Below are positions 26,501 to 35,084 of a DNA stretch of 64,000 nt, piece after piece; within the stretch, counting starts at the first letter, position 1; each line of letters begins with the position of its first letter. The stretch lies in the NCBI RefSeq assembly GCF_020740535.1, contig NZ_CP082362.1, positions 2,232,001-2,296,000 on the forward strand, read 5' to 3'. The notes beneath the pieces are model-generated. The model ran no database searches. It was not told where the DNA came from and saw only the letters and a program-made list of their open reading frames with translations. The translations under genes and the position numbers were made by a program. Source of the DNA: Streptomyces profundus (GTDB lineage Bacteria > Actinomycetota > Actinomycetes > Streptomycetales > Streptomycetaceae).

Positions 26501-26887
26501 CTGGAGGACGAACCCGAGCACGGCGGCGGCGGCCACGATGGCGCCGTCGCCGAAGGCGACGCCGGCCGAGTCGTTGAGGGAGCCGACCAGCAGCACGGTG
26601 GCGATGGCGGCCGAGACGACGGCGGCGGCGAGGCCGCCCAGCACCCTCGGCGCGAAGCGGTCGGCGAGCCGGCTGGGCGCCGCCTCCTGCTCGGCCTCGA
26701 CGAAGGCGGTGTACTCCTCACGCGCCGGGCGGATGATCTCGTCGATCGAGGAGCGGGCGCGTTGGAGGAGCTGGTCGGCCGAGGAGCTGCCCTCGGAGCG
26801 GCGCGCCTCCTCCTGGGCCGCCCGCTCCAGCAGTCGGTCAACCTCCGTCCGGTGTCGTTCGTTGAGTGTCGCCGTCTCCACCGCCAT
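23585..26887 (-). CDS. Membrane-anchored NB-ARC/STAND ATPase with TPR repeats
   Basis: A 1100-residue multidomain protein. Residues 1-70 form a polar coiled coil, and two hydrophobic segments at about 80-105 and 112-135 anchor it. A basic linker follows (about 170-220), then an NB-ARC-type ATPase (about 225-520) with Walker A GASGSGRTTLASW and Walker B VVLILDDATDA, a winged-helix region (LHELVRRFARARMY), and about ten TPR units from 680 to 1030 (for example RALRDLGITLQHQGQLHEAGEKL). The start at 26887 has a GGAGGG site. Upstream in-frame sequence lacks family features. STAND proteins act as signal-triggered switches. No effector domain other than the N-terminal membrane part is visible. Confidence 0.85.
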   Translation of the reverse strand: MAVETATLNERHRTEVDRLLERAAQEEARRSEGSSSADQLLQRARSSIDEIIRPAREEYTAFVEAEQEAAPSRLADRFAPRVLGGLAAAVVSAAIATVLLVGSLNDSAGVAFGDGAIVAAAAVLGFVLQALLAHFWSAERQAGSRHQPGGVEQLRLAWLTAVEVRGIRPYLEQQRAVAPRRRQLRAERGSSRQRPRDRAAEARGRSVVGKSFDRLADLERPFIGRRSQLTQIVQWVNRDRASSDTHPTVVVLHGASGSGRTTLASWAAQETRELFRGACLVDLRGQSQDPLPTRDAILHLMNRLGAPRDQLLFRDGAGRAAGVQQLGRLVERYQQHLTDLPVVLILDDATDAEQVCTLIPARSPSLVLVTSAEPMDIRPSSPASVHHLSIDALDDEAAEELLRASVTDGGVIGPGPRDDTSWRRINELCAGRPILLRLAGSALDTRAPGALADDLAAFDTPAPGPDGEAGEAVADPAERVLGLRYADQPEAGRRLLRRLALAGRASLGARAAAALLDVGQQEAAGQLESLAQAGLLRRVRGNRYRLHELVRRFARARMYEEDSDRQVSAAQERLIRSYAELADTVIRLVDGKTSTRADLLPAAAGGHGFTSLDAALRWLDEETSFITSTLRYADERVDRQAVQHLLGALCDYCLLRGDLYRLGELNELAEAVDQGLLTRSVRWRTGVAARQLGELDKARSTLTSVVSLYQQAHHDAGTARALRDLGITLQHQGQLHEAGEKLRQALELQQAENLAGDRAWTLHALAAVERECGRVRSARRLLAEALPLHQNSGSVHGEAWTRFQLGQTMLWQGQLRDGERELRLALDLYEQSRDVRGVAWAMSELGLARVHDGEDAAAVDELRAALARHQDTEDARGEAWTLYYLGQALEEAGDATGAVRTLERARTMFNRMRDVYGLACTRHHSARVTRDMRAESTGSLRNSGFARQLLTDARRDFERIGVAQGEAWSALELAVIEAGNERTGEALRLADEALALFTAGYGGEGPDQRGADWAQFLRCTLLPLASPGGSEVGQAVAQQELAELVRAEHPLRDLRLADAAHSYALMLERGQGPEDGWPAWRLGLVPQRAARDIIGVTPTS

Positions 26888-27123
26888 GCGCGTGCCCTCC
26901 CCGTTCCCCGTTGAATCTCCGGTGTTCCCCGGTGGTTCTCGTCCTGTCCGCTGGCCCTCCGCCGGCGTGCGGCGGTGGTGTTCCGCCCCTGGGCGAGGGG
27001 CAGTTGTCGGAGTGGTCCCCGAGTGTGTGGTCATGACCCGGAGAGATCGCCTGCCCCGTCCGACGGGGTGTCACGCCGAATTCGACCAACTCGTTACCGG
27101 TATGTCGCGGAACGAAGGGCGCT

Positions 27124-27150
27124 GCCCTCGGCCGAGCGGTGGCCGAGGGC
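27124..27150 (-). terminator. Terminator after ABC exporter operon
   Basis: A perfect 10-bp stem, GCCCTCGGCC (27124-27133) with GGCCGAGGGC (27141-27150), and a 7-nt loop, 38 bp past the permease stop. The rest of the 300-bp gap to the STAND gene (26888-27188) must hold that gene's promoter. No clear -10 box was seen. Confidence 0.7.
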
Positions 27151-27188
27151 GGCGAGAACACGGCCGGGGGCGTGCGCCGGCGGCTGGC

Positions 27189-28058
27189 TCAGGCCGAGGC
27201 CCGCTTGTACTTCCGGACGGCGAGCGTGCGGAACAGCAGGATGATCGCCAACGACCAGAGCACGGAGGCAAGCGCCGGGTGCTGCATCGGCCAGACGTCG
27301 GGGGCCTGGTAGTTGGGCGGCAGGTTGCCGAACAGCTCGCGGGTGGCCAGCACGGTGGCGCTGAACGGGTTCCACTCGGCGACGGGTTGCAGCAGCGAGG
27401 GCATGTTCTCCGAGGGGACGAAGGCAACGGAGACGAAGGTGAGCGGGAAGAGCCAGACCAGGCCGCCGGAGGTGGCTGCCTCGGGGGTGCGGACGGAGAG
27501 GCCGATCAGCGCGCCGATCCAGGTGAAGGCGTAGCCCAGGAGCAGCAACAGGCCGAAACCGGCCAGCGCGTTGAGGATCCCGTCGTGGATGCGCCAGCCG
27601 ACCAGCAGGGCGACGATCGCCAGCACCAGCAGGATCACCGCTGTCTGCACCAGATCGGCGAAGGTGCGCCCTGTGAGCACCGCGCCACGGGCCATGGGCA
27701 GGGAGCGGAAGCGGTCGATGATGCCCTTCTGCATGTCCTCGGCGATGCCGGCGCTGGCACCGGCGGTGGCGAAGGTGACCGTCTGGGCGAAGATGCCGCC
27801 CATCAGGAACTCGCGGTAGGCGCCCGAGTCCGTGCCGGCGCCCGGCAGGGCGATGGAGCCGCCGAAGACATAGCTGAACAGCACCACGAACATGATGGGC
27901 TGGACCAGGCCGAAGATCACCACCTCGGGGATGCGCAGCATCCGCAGCAGGTTGCGTTTCGCGACCACCATGGAGTCCCGCCAGCTCTGCCGGAAGGAGA
28001 CCCGATCCCCCGGCCGGGCCACGGGGCGCGGGCTGGGATCGTTCGCGGTGATACTCAC
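27189..28058 (-). CDS. ABC-2 type exporter permease (DrrB-like)
   Basis: A 289-residue, six-helix ABC-2 permease. The family signature region is LLGYAFTWIGALIGLSVRTPEAA, with the conserved PLTFVSVAFVPSENMP and a WNPFSATVLATRELFGN stretch before the last helix, as in daunorubicin-type DrrB proteins. It starts with GTG (28056-28058), which overlaps the stop of the ATPase gene as GTGA. The two form one exporter. Confidence 0.9.
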   Translation of the reverse strand: MSITANDPSPRPVARPGDRVSFRQSWRDSMVVAKRNLLRMLRIPEVVIFGLVQPIMFVVLFSYVFGGSIALPGAGTDSGAYREFLMGGIFAQTVTFATAGASAGIAEDMQKGIIDRFRSLPMARGAVLTGRTFADLVQTAVILLVLAIVALLVGWRIHDGILNALAGFGLLLLLGYAFTWIGALIGLSVRTPEAATSGGLVWLFPLTFVSVAFVPSENMPSLLQPVAEWNPFSATVLATRELFGNLPPNYQAPDVWPMQHPALASVLWSLAIILLFRTLAVRKYKRASA

Positions 28059-29116
28059 TTCTCCTCCTTGCCGGCCGTGCCAGCCGTGCCGGCCGTGCCG
28101 GCCGTGCCGGAACGCTGGCCCGAACCCGCTTCCGTGCTCTCGGGCTTGGGCTTGATCCCCTCGGCCGCCTCGGCGTCGTCCGCGCCGTGGCCGGTCAGCG
28201 AGATGAAGACGTCGTCCAGCGTGGGGCGGCGCAGCCCGATGTCGTCGATCTCCACGCCCTCCGCGTCCAGCTCGCGGATCACCTCGGCGAGCAGCTTGGC
28301 GCCGCCGGCGGCCGGCACGCTGAGCTTGCGGGTGTGCTCCACGAGCGTGGTGTCGCCGTCGCCGAGCCGGCGGAGCACCCGCTCGGCCAGCTCGATATGC
28401 GCCCGGTCGTGGACCACGACCTCCACCACATCGCCGCCGCTCTGGCTCTTCAGCTCGTCCGAGGTGCCCCGGGCGATGACCCGGCCGTGGTCGACCACGG
28501 CGATGGTGTCGGCGAGGTGGTCGGCCTCCTCCAGATACTGGGTGGTGAGCAGCAGCGTGGTGCCGCCGGCGACCAGCTCCTCGATCACCGCCCACAGGCC
28601 CTGGCGGTTGCGCGGGTCGAGGCCGGTGGTCGGCTCGTCCATGAACATCACCGGCGGGCTGATCACCAGGGCCGCCGCGAGATCCAGCCGGCGCCGCATG
28701 CCGCCGGAGTATGTCTTGGCGGTGCGGTCGGCGGCGTCCGCGAGGTTGAACCGGTCGAGCAGCTCGACGGCTCGCCGCTTGGCGTCGCGGGCGGTCAGCT
28801 GGTAGAGCTGACCGACCATCTGGAGGTTCTCCCGGCCGGTCAGATACTCGTCGACGGCGGCGAACTGCCCGGAGAGCCCGATGGAGCGGCGCACCTCGCC
28901 CGGATGGGCGCACACGTCGATGCCCGCCACCTCCGCGCGCCCGCTGTCGGGCTGGATCAGCGTGGTGAGCACCCGCACGGCGGTGGTCTTCCCCGCGCCG
29001 TTCGGGCCGAGGAGGCCGAGCACCGACCCCTCGGGGACTTCGATGTCCACGCCGTCCAATGCGCGGACGTCACCGAAGGTCTTCACCAGACCCTCGGCGT
29101 AGATGGCGGCTGGCAT
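28055..29116 (-). CDS. ABC exporter ATP-binding protein (DrrA-like)
   Basis: A 353-residue ATPase: Walker A GPNGAGKTTAVR (about residue 37), signature YSGGMRRRLDLA, Walker B VMFMDEPTTGLDPRN, and the DrrA-specific C-terminal domain ending GLRRPTLDDVFISLTGHG. The tail is low-complexity, a GTA repeat encoded by a 9-bp tandem repeat (GGCACGGCC type), before the final KEEK. A GGAG site precedes the ATG at 29116. Together with the permease it probably exports a hydrophobic drug or metabolite. Confidence 0.92.
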   Translation of the reverse strand: MPAAIYAEGLVKTFGDVRALDGVDIEVPEGSVLGLLGPNGAGKTTAVRVLTTLIQPDSGRAEVAGIDVCAHPGEVRRSIGLSGQFAAVDEYLTGRENLQMVGQLYQLTARDAKRRAVELLDRFNLADAADRTAKTYSGGMRRRLDLAAALVISPPVMFMDEPTTGLDPRNRQGLWAVIEELVAGGTTLLLTTQYLEEADHLADTIAVVDHGRVIARGTSDELKSQSGGDVVEVVVHDRAHIELAERVLRRLGDGDTTLVEHTRKLSVPAAGGAKLLAEVIRELDAEGVEIDDIGLRRPTLDDVFISLTGHGADDAEAAEGIKPKPESTEAGSGQRSGTAGTAGTAGTAGKEEK

Positions 29117-29185
29117 GTGTCTTCTCCAAGGTGGGCTGAGGTTCAGGGTCTCCCCGTTGTGACGGCGCCGCCAGTCTAGAACTAA

Positions 29186-29199
29186 CGCGATGTATCGCG
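29186..29199. promoter_or_regulatory. Palindromic operator upstream of ABC exporter
   Basis: CGCGAT-GT-ATCGCG is a perfect 14-bp palindrome 70 bp upstream of the ATPase start, in the AT-richest part of the gap (TAACGCGATGTATCGCGATAGGG). Palindromes of this look are often bound by PadR, MarR or TetR repressors of exporters, but no such gene is adjacent, so the regulator would act in trans. Confidence 0.5.
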
Positions 29200-29200
29200 A

Positions 29201-29411
29201 TAGGGCTTTATGGGCACGAGCAGTTGACATGGGAGTGCGGAACAGCGCGCGCCACCAAACTCGCGCCCCCAGGCCACCGACAGGCCCCAGGCAGCCGATG
29301 AGCCCCGGCAGCCGAGGAAGCCCGGCAACCCCAAGCAGCCCCGGCAGCCCCGGCAGCCCCCGGCAACCCCCGAGCAACCGCGACGACAGGGGCCGGGGGA
29401 AACGGCACGCC
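29201..29411. other. Low-complexity spacer, no gene seen
   Basis: The spacer between the exporter promoter and the end of ilvA. It is C/G-rich, with short irregular repeats of CCCCGGCAGCC type (29290-29400). No terminator with a clean stem was found. Confidence 0.5.
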
Positions 29412-30626
29412 CTAGGACAGCACGACGTAGCCCGCCTCGCGGAGGGCCACGATCACCTCGTCACAGTGGCGCGGCCCCTTGGTCTCCAGCCACAGTTCGA
29501 CCTCCGCCTCGCTGACGCCCAGCCTCGGGTCGGTCCGCACATGGTGGACGGCCAGCACGTTGGCGTCCACCGCCGAGAGCACCCCGAGCAGCGCGGCCAA
29601 CGCGCCCGGGTGGTCGGGGAGTCGGAGCCGCAGCGACAGATAGCGGCCGGCGGCTGCCATCCCGTGCCGGAGCGAGCGCTCCAGGACCACCGGGTCCACG
29701 TTCCCGCCGGAGAGCACGGCCACCAAGGGGCCCCGGAACGCGTCGGGTTCGGCGAGGAGCGCCGCGATCGGCGCGGCGCCCGCCGGCTCGACCACCAGCT
29801 TCGCCCGCTCCAGGCAGTGCAGCAGCGCCGCGGAGAGCGCGCTCTCCGACACCGTGCGCACCTCGTCCACCAGCTCGGCGACCAGGTCGAACGGCACATC
29901 ACCCGGTCGGCCCACCCGGATGCCGTCCGCCATGGTGGCGGCGCCGGGCAGGGAGAGCGGGCGGCCGGCGGCCAGCGAAGGCGGGTAGGCCGCCGCGCCC
30001 TCGGCCTGGACGCCGACGATCCGCACATCGGGCCGCAGCGCCTTGATCGCCAGCGCGACGCCGGCGACCAGACCACCACCGCCGACGCTCATCACCACGG
30101 TCTCCACCTCGGGGCACTGCTCCAGCACCTCAAGGCCCAACGTGCCCTGCCCGGCCACCACATCGGGGTGGTCGAAGGGGTGGATGAAGACCGCCCCCGT
30201 CTCCCTGGCGTGGGCGGTGGCGGCGGCGAGCGTCTCGTCCACCAGCTGGCCCTCAAGCCGCACCCTGGCGCCGTAGTCGCGAGTGGCAGCGACCTTGGGC
30301 AGCGGGGCTCCCACCGGCATGAACACGGTGGACTCGACGTCGAGCAGCGAGGCGGCGAGGGCCACGCCCTGCGCGTGGTTGCCGGCGCTGGCCGCCACCA
30401 CGCCGCGTTCCCGGTCGGCGGCGGAGAGCCCGGCGATCCGGTTGTAGGCGCCGCGCAGCTTGAACGAGCCGGTGCGCTGGAGGTTCTCACACTTCAACAG
30501 AACGGGATGGCCGATCAGACGGCTCAGATACCGGCTGCCTTCGAGAGCGGTCACCCGGGTGACCCCGGCGAGCGTCTTCCGGGCGGCGAGCACATCCTCC
30601 AGGGTGGGCCGGTGGTGCGTGGGCAT
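29412..30626 (-). CDS. ilvA: Threonine ammonia-lyase (dehydratase), with ACT domain
   Basis: A 404-residue fold-type-II PLP enzyme that converts L-threonine to 2-oxobutyrate and ammonia, feeding isoleucine synthesis or threonine breakdown. The PLP lysine is in RTGSFKLRGAYN (about residue 57), the phosphate loop is SVGGGGLVAGVA, and a single C-terminal ACT domain begins at about residue 325 (RLRLPDHPGALAALLGVLS). The one-ACT, 400-residue form is common in actinomycetes. It is close to the tdcB/ilvA boundary, so the symbol is by function. Confidence 0.9.
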   Translation of the reverse strand: MPTHHRPTLEDVLAARKTLAGVTRVTALEGSRYLSRLIGHPVLLKCENLQRTGSFKLRGAYNRIAGLSAADRERGVVAASAGNHAQGVALAASLLDVESTVFMPVGAPLPKVAATRDYGARVRLEGQLVDETLAAATAHARETGAVFIHPFDHPDVVAGQGTLGLEVLEQCPEVETVVMSVGGGGLVAGVALAIKALRPDVRIVGVQAEGAAAYPPSLAAGRPLSLPGAATMADGIRVGRPGDVPFDLVAELVDEVRTVSESALSAALLHCLERAKLVVEPAGAAPIAALLAEPDAFRGPLVAVLSGGNVDPVVLERSLRHGMAAAGRYLSLRLRLPDHPGALAALLGVLSAVDANVLAVHHVRTDPRLGVSEAEVELWLETKGPRHCDEVIVALREAGYVVLS

Positions 30627-30733
30627 GCCCCCAGTCTGTCAGGCATCGCGGGAGTCGGCCGCCCAGGGCGGCGGCTACGCTATGGCCCACATCAGGGCGC
30701 CGCACGGCCCGCCTCCCGCTACCTCAGACGGAC

Positions 30734-31330
30734 ATGACGCCTGAAGCCTCCCCTCCCCAGGACCCGCACCCCCTCCCCACCTCCCCGACCACTCCCCCGC
30801 CGACCCGCCAGAGCACGCCGACCGGCCAGAACTCCCCAGGCGGCCAGAGCTCCCCGACCGAGCGGGACCTGACGCTGTTGGACGCCTTCCAGCACGAGGT
30901 GGCCGTGTTCGCCCGCCGGGCCGAGCAGACCAGGCTCGGCGGCCTCGGCCCGGCGCGCAACTCCATGGACCGGGCGGCCTATCTGCTGCTCAGCCGGCTG
31001 GACCAGGGCGGCCCCGCCGGCGTCAAGGCGCTGGCAGCCGCGATGGGCATCGACTCGTCCACCGTCACCCGGCAGGTCGCCCCGCTCGTGGACGCCGGTC
31101 TGGTGCGCCGGGCACCCGATCCGGAGGACGGGCGCGCCGTGCTGCTGCGGCTGACGCCGCCGGGGCGCCAGCGCCTCGAAGAGGTCCGCGCCTCGCGCCG
31201 CGCCCTGGTGGCACTGCTCACCGAGGACTGGACGGGCCAGGAACGCGCCGACTTCCACGCGCTCCTGGCCCGTCTCAACGGAGCCATCTGCCGCCTCCAC
31301 GGCCGCGACGGCGAGGCCGACCGCCGATAA
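30734..31330 (+). CDS. MarR-family transcriptional regulator
   Basis: A 198-residue regulator. The first 45 residues are Pro/Ser/Thr-rich and disordered. A standard MarR winged helix follows, with RAAYLLLSRLDQGGPAGVKALAAAMG and DSSTVTRQVAPLVDAGLVRR as recognition helix, and the wing DPEDGRAVLLRLTPPG. The ATG at 30734 has no strong ribosome site and a later start is possible, since the tail is not needed for the fold. Divergent from ilvA; target unknown. Confidence 0.85.
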   Translation: MTPEASPPQDPHPLPTSPTTPPPTRQSTPTGQNSPGGQSSPTERDLTLLDAFQHEVAVFARRAEQTRLGGLGPARNSMDRAAYLLLSRLDQGGPAGVKALAAAMGIDSSTVTRQVAPLVDAGLVRRAPDPEDGRAVLLRLTPPGRQRLEEVRASRRALVALLTEDWTGQERADFHALLARLNGAICRLHGRDGEADRR

Positions 31331-31331
31331 C

Positions 31332-31363
31332 GGTCCCGTTCAACGGGTCCGTTCAACGGGACC
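31332..31363. terminator. Bidirectional terminator between marR and metB
   Basis: GGTCCCGTT (31332-31340) pairs with AACGGGACC (31355-31363), and the loop itself repeats CAACGGGTCCGTTC, so two alternative stems can form. It lies between convergent genes whose stops are 36 bp apart. Confidence 0.7.
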
Positions 31364-31366
31364 CGT

Positions 31367-32527
31367 TCAGGTCTGGGCGAGCGCCTGGCCGAGGTCGGCG
31401 AGCAGGTCGTCCACCGACTCGATGCCGACCGACAGCCGCACCAGATCGGCCGGCACCTCAAGCGCCGAACCGGCGACCGAAGCGTGCGTCATCCGGCCGG
31501 GGTGCTCGATCAGCGACTCCACGCCGCCCAACGACTCGCCCAGCGTGAAGAGTTCGGTCCGGTCGCAGACGGCGACCGCCGCCTCCTCGCCGGCGGCGAC
31601 CCGGAAGGACACCATCCCGCCGAAGTCCCGCATCTGCTTGCCAGCGGTCTCGTGCCCCGGGTGCGAGGGCAGCCCCGGGTAGCGCACATCGGCCACCCTG
31701 GGGTGCGCGGCGAGCATCTCGGCGATCCGGCCGGCGTTGGCGCAGTGGCGGTCCATCCGGACCGCCAGCGTCTTGATGCCGCGCAGCACCAGCCAGGAGT
31801 CGAACGGCCCGGCGATCGCGCCCATCGCGTTCTGGTGGTACGCCAACTCCTCGCCGAGCGCCGCGTCCGAGGTGATCAGCGCGCCGCCGACCACGTCGGA
31901 GTGGCCGCCCATGTACTTGGTCGTGGAGTGCACCACCACATCCGCGCCCAGCGCCAGCGGCTGCTGGAGGTAGGGGCTGGCGAACGTGTTGTCCACCACC
32001 AGCCGGGCGCCGGCGGTGTGCGCCAGATCGGCGATCAGGGCGATGTCCGTGATGCCCAACAGCGGGTTGGACGGGGTCTCCACCCAGACGACCTTGGTCT
32101 CCGGACGCAGCGCCGCCTTGACCGACATCGGGTCCGAGGTGTCGGCCACCGACCAGGCGACGCCCCACCGTTCGACCACCTTGGCGACCAGGCGGAACGT
32201 ACCGCCGTAGGCGTCGTTGGGGATCACCAGATGGTCGCCTGGCCGCAGCATGGTGCGGAGCGCGCAGTCCTCGGCGGCCAGCCCCGACGCGTAGGCGAGA
32301 CCCCGGGCGCCGCCCTCCAGGGCGGCGAGGTTCTCCTCCAGCGCGGTGCGCGTGGGGTTGGCGGAGCGGCTGTACTCGTAGCCGCCGCGCAGCCCACCGA
32401 CCCCGTCCTGCTTGTAGGTGGACACCTGGTGGATGGGCGGGACCACGGCCCCGGTCAGCGCGTCGGGCTCCTGCCCGGCGTGAATGGCCAACGTCTCGAA
32501 ACGCTGCCCGAAGTGCTGCTCGTTCAT
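31367..32527 (-). CDS. metB: Cystathionine gamma-synthase
   Basis: A 386-residue Cys/Met-metabolism PLP enzyme (fold type I). It has the N-terminal FETLAIHAGQEPDALTGAVV, the Arg/Tyr pair in YEYSRSANPTRTALE, the PLP lysine in VVHSTTKYMGGHSDVVGG (about residue 205), and the conserved end region LFTLGESLGGVESLIEHPG. The 386-residue length and the IHAGQEPD start match actinobacterial MetB, which makes cystathionine from O-acyl-homoserine and cysteine. A cystathionine gamma-lyase role is the alternative for this family. Confidence 0.88.
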   Translation of the reverse strand: MNEQHFGQRFETLAIHAGQEPDALTGAVVPPIHQVSTYKQDGVGGLRGGYEYSRSANPTRTALEENLAALEGGARGLAYASGLAAEDCALRTMLRPGDHLVIPNDAYGGTFRLVAKVVERWGVAWSVADTSDPMSVKAALRPETKVVWVETPSNPLLGITDIALIADLAHTAGARLVVDNTFASPYLQQPLALGADVVVHSTTKYMGGHSDVVGGALITSDAALGEELAYHQNAMGAIAGPFDSWLVLRGIKTLAVRMDRHCANAGRIAEMLAAHPRVADVRYPGLPSHPGHETAGKQMRDFGGMVSFRVAAGEEAAVAVCDRTELFTLGESLGGVESLIEHPGRMTHASVAGSALEVPADLVRLSVGIESVDDLLADLGQALAQT

Positions 32528-32702
32528 GGGTCCACGGTAGTGGCCTTACGGTGGTGTGGGAGCCGGGTGTCGCCCTTGGGAGAGCCCCGGACCGTCGGCG
32601 ACATAGGGTGTTCATCCGTCGTCACACTTCGGTCGTCCCGTGTCGAACCGACGCACGACGGTCGCGGGCGGCCTCCCGTCCGTCCGGCCGGAACGCGTCA
32701 GC

Positions 32703-32782
32703 CCGAGAACGTCGGACAACGTCCGAGAACGAACGACGACAACGAGAACGACCGACAACGTCCGACAACGGTCGGAGAACCA
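32703..32782 (+). repeat. Short (C)CGACAACGTC / CCGAGAAC repeats in a leader region
   Basis: About seven copies of an 8-10 bp word alternating between GGACAACGTCC and CCGAGAACG forms. They include small inverted pairs such as CCGAC-AACG-GTCGG (32763-32776). The block lies just upstream of the membrane-protein gene at 32811 and makes an open frame that looks like Arg/Thr-rich low-complexity sequence. The 283-bp gap 32528-32810 also holds the metB promoter region. Confidence 0.6.
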
Positions 32783-32810
32783 GGAACGAGCAAGGGGGAG
32801 CCTCGCCGCC

Positions 32811-33953
32811 ATGGAAGCCGTGTTGCTGCTTATCGCTTTCACCGCGATCTTCGGCGTGCTGGTGCTGCCCGCGCTGCGCCGGCGTCGGGAACGGCAGGAG
32901 TTCGAGCGAGCCGCGGCCCAGGCGGACGCGCGGACCCGCTCGGGGCCGCCCGGGATCTCCCTGAGCAAGGGGGACGACGACCAGCCGGCGGCGAGCGCCG
33001 GCCTGGTCCCCGTCGACGAGCTGGACGTGCGCCTGCCGGGCCCGGACGACGCGCTGGTGCACGCGCTGGAGGAGGCCCGGGGCAGCCAGGACTGGCGGCC
33101 GGCCGGGCAGCTGCTCGCGCTGACCGACGACAGCGAGCAGCGCTGGCAGCGGGTGCAGTCGCTGGCCGGCGCGGCGGCGATGGAGCTGTCCGAATGGCGC
33201 GCCTCGGGCGCCGCCCCCGGCGAGGGGCAGCGGGACGCCGGTTGGCTGCGCCGCTGGCGCGCCGAGGAGCCGAGGGATCCGGGCGGCGCGCAGGTGTACG
33301 CGCAGTTCCTGGTCTGGCAGGCGATGGCGGACCCGGGCGCGGCCGAGTACCGGATCATCCTGGAGGAGGCCCGCACGGTCTGCGCCGAGGCCGCGGGGCT
33401 GGCCCCCGACGACCCGGTGCCGCACATCACCGAGCTGGTGATCGCCCGCGGCCTGGACTACTCGCGCGAGGAGTTCGCCGCCGTCTGGCAGCGGGTCACC
33501 GAGCGTGACAAGGCGCACATGGGCGCGCATCTGGCGGCACTGCCCTACTGGTCGGAGAAGTGGCACGGCTCCCGGGCCGACGCCGAGGGCTTCGCCCGCA
33601 CCGCGGCCGGCGCGGCCGAGGCCGGCAGCCTGCTGCCGGCGCTGCCGCTCTTCGCCGTCTACGACCACCTGCCCGACATGCAGTACTCGCAGGGCATGTA
33701 CCAGGGCGCGGTGGTGTCCGACGCCATCGAGGCGGCTCAGTTCGCGTTGCACAACGTCAGGGCCGATCACCCGATGGAGCCGCATGTGCGCCATCTGTTG
33801 CTGTGTTTCCTGGTGCGCGCGGAGCGGTACCCGGAGGCGGCGGAACAGGTGCGGGCGGTCGACGGTTATGTGGGTGCGATCCCCTGGGTCGACGGCGAGA
33901 ACCCCGCCGGTGAGTACGCGACGTACCGGGCCATCGCCATCGCCCGCCGGTAG
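32811..33953 (+). CDS. Conserved actinomycete protein with N-terminal membrane helix
   Basis: A 380-residue protein that I recognise only as a conserved streptomycete hypothetical. One N-terminal hydrophobic helix ([19 protein letters not shown], residues 4-22) is followed by RRRRERQ, then a long, soluble, mostly helical region with TPR/Sel1-like spacing of Ala/Leu/Tyr (for example [22 protein letters not shown] and [20 protein letters not shown]). The ATG at 32811 follows AAGGGGGAG and puts the helix at the N-terminus. Upstream in-frame sequence is repetitive and not included. It is 44 bp before msrA and may be co-transcribed with it. Confidence 0.7.
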   Translation: MEAVLLLIAFTAIFGVLVLPALRRRRERQEFERAAAQADARTRSGPPGISLSKGDDDQPAASAGLVPVDELDVRLPGPDDALVHALEEARGSQDWRPAGQLLALTDDSEQRWQRVQSLAGAAAMELSEWRASGAAPGEGQRDAGWLRRWRAEEPRDPGGAQVYAQFLVWQAMADPGAAEYRIILEEARTVCAEAAGLAPDDPVPHITELVIARGLDYSREEFAAVWQRVTERDKAHMGAHLAALPYWSEKWHGSRADAEGFARTAAGAAEAGSLLPALPLFAVYDHLPDMQYSQGMYQGAVVSDAIEAAQFALHNVRADHPMEPHVRHLLLCFLVRAERYPEAAEQVRAVDGYVGAIPWVDGENPAGEYATYRAIAIARR

Positions 33954-33997
33954 CCAGCCGACGGGCTCGCGGACCAAGGAGCGACGAGGAGAGAGAC

Positions 33998-34654
33998 ATG
34001 CTGTACGCGTTCAAGAGCCGACTGCCGTCCCCCGAGGAGGCCCTGCCGGGCCGGGCCGAGAGCCCGTTCCCGGTGCCGAGCACCCACACGGTGCTGGGCA
34101 CGGAGCTCCAGGGGCCCTACCCGGAGGGCTTCGAGGTCGCCGACTTCGGCCTTGGCTGCTTCTGGGGCGCCGAGCGGCGCTACTGGCAGACCCCCGGGGT
34201 GTGGACCACGCTCGTCGGCTACCAGGGCGGCGTCACCGACTACCCCACCTACGAGGAGGTGTGCAGCGGCATGACCGGGCACACCGAGGCCGTGCGGGTG
34301 GTCTTCGACCCGTCCCAGGTCTCCTATGAGGACCTGCTCCGGGTCTTCTGGGAGTCCCACGACCCGACCCAGGGCTTCCGCCAGGGCAACGACGTCGGCA
34401 CGCAGTACCGCTCGGCGATCTACACCCACAGCCCGGCCCAGCAGGAGACGGCCGAGCGATCCCGCGAGGCCTACCAGCGGGTGCTCACCGACTCCGGCTA
34501 CGGCGAGATCACCACCGAACTGGCCCCGGCCACACCTCGCCCGTTCTACCCGGCCGAGGGCTACCACCAGCAGTACCTGGACAAGAACCCGGCCGGTTAC
34601 TGCGGTCTCGGCGGCACGGGCCTGTCCTGCCCGGTGGGGGTGGCGCGGGCCTGA
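33998..34654 (+). CDS. msrA: Peptide methionine sulfoxide reductase A, copy 1
   Basis: A 218-residue MsrA that reduces methionine-S-sulfoxide. The catalytic [11 protein letters not shown] motif is at about residue 52, with [22 protein letters not shown], and [13 protein letters not shown], so all substrate-site residues are present. The C-terminal resolving cysteines are in [12 protein letters not shown]. The start has a GAGGAGAGAG site. The last 95 bp of the gene region are duplicated at 35422-35516 beyond a toxin-antitoxin pair, and a divergent second msrA lies at 35655. Confidence 0.95.
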   Translation: MLYAFKSRLPSPEEALPGRAESPFPVPSTHTVLGTELQGPYPEGFEVADFGLGCFWGAERRYWQTPGVWTTLVGYQGGVTDYPTYEEVCSGMTGHTEAVRVVFDPSQVSYEDLLRVFWESHDPTQGFRQGNDVGTQYRSAIYTHSPAQQETAERSREAYQRVLTDSGYGEITTELAPATPRPFYPAEGYHQQYLDKNPAGYCGLGGTGLSCPVGVARA

Positions 34655-34676
34655 GGCTGCGCTCCGGCCGGCGGGG

Positions 34677-35084
34677 TCAGGCGGGCGTGACGGCCGCGTG
34701 CACGCCGGGGAGGTCGTCGAACGCCGCCTTGCCGTCGGTGGTCAGCAGCGTCCTGGCCGTGGCGGCGGCGGTCGCGGCGATGATCAGATCGTGGGCGCCG
34801 CGGGGCTTTCCCTCGCGGCGCACATGAGCCAACAGCCGTGCGTGCACAAGCGCCACATCGTCCGTGTAGTCCTCCACCGGGATCAGGGCGCGCACGCCGT
34901 CGACGAACTCCTGCCGCCGCACGCGACGTTGCCCCTCGGAGAGCTCCACCCCGAGTTGCAGCTCGGCGAGGCTCACGGCCGCGATGGTCACATCGTCATC
35001 CTCGTCGAGCACCCGCGCGAGACCGGCGTGGCCACGCTCGGCCCGGATGACGACGCCCGTGTCCAGGATCAGTCGTCGTGCCAT
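34677..35084 (-). CDS. PIN-domain toxin (VapC family)
   Basis: A 135-residue PIN-domain ribonuclease. Acidic metal ligands are in LILDTGVVI (Asp near residue 8), AAVSLAELQLGV (Glu) and HDLIIAATA (Asp), in the usual VapC order. It is encoded downstream of its antitoxin with a 16-bp overlap, the normal arrangement. The target RNA cannot be predicted. It is 20 bp from the end of msrA and convergent with it. Confidence 0.9.
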   Translation of the reverse strand: MARRLILDTGVVIRAERGHAGLARVLDEDDDVTIAAVSLAELQLGVELSEGQRRVRRQEFVDGVRALIPVEDYTDDVALVHARLLAHVRREGKPRGAHDLIIAATAAATARTLLTTDGKAAFDDLPGVHAAVTPA

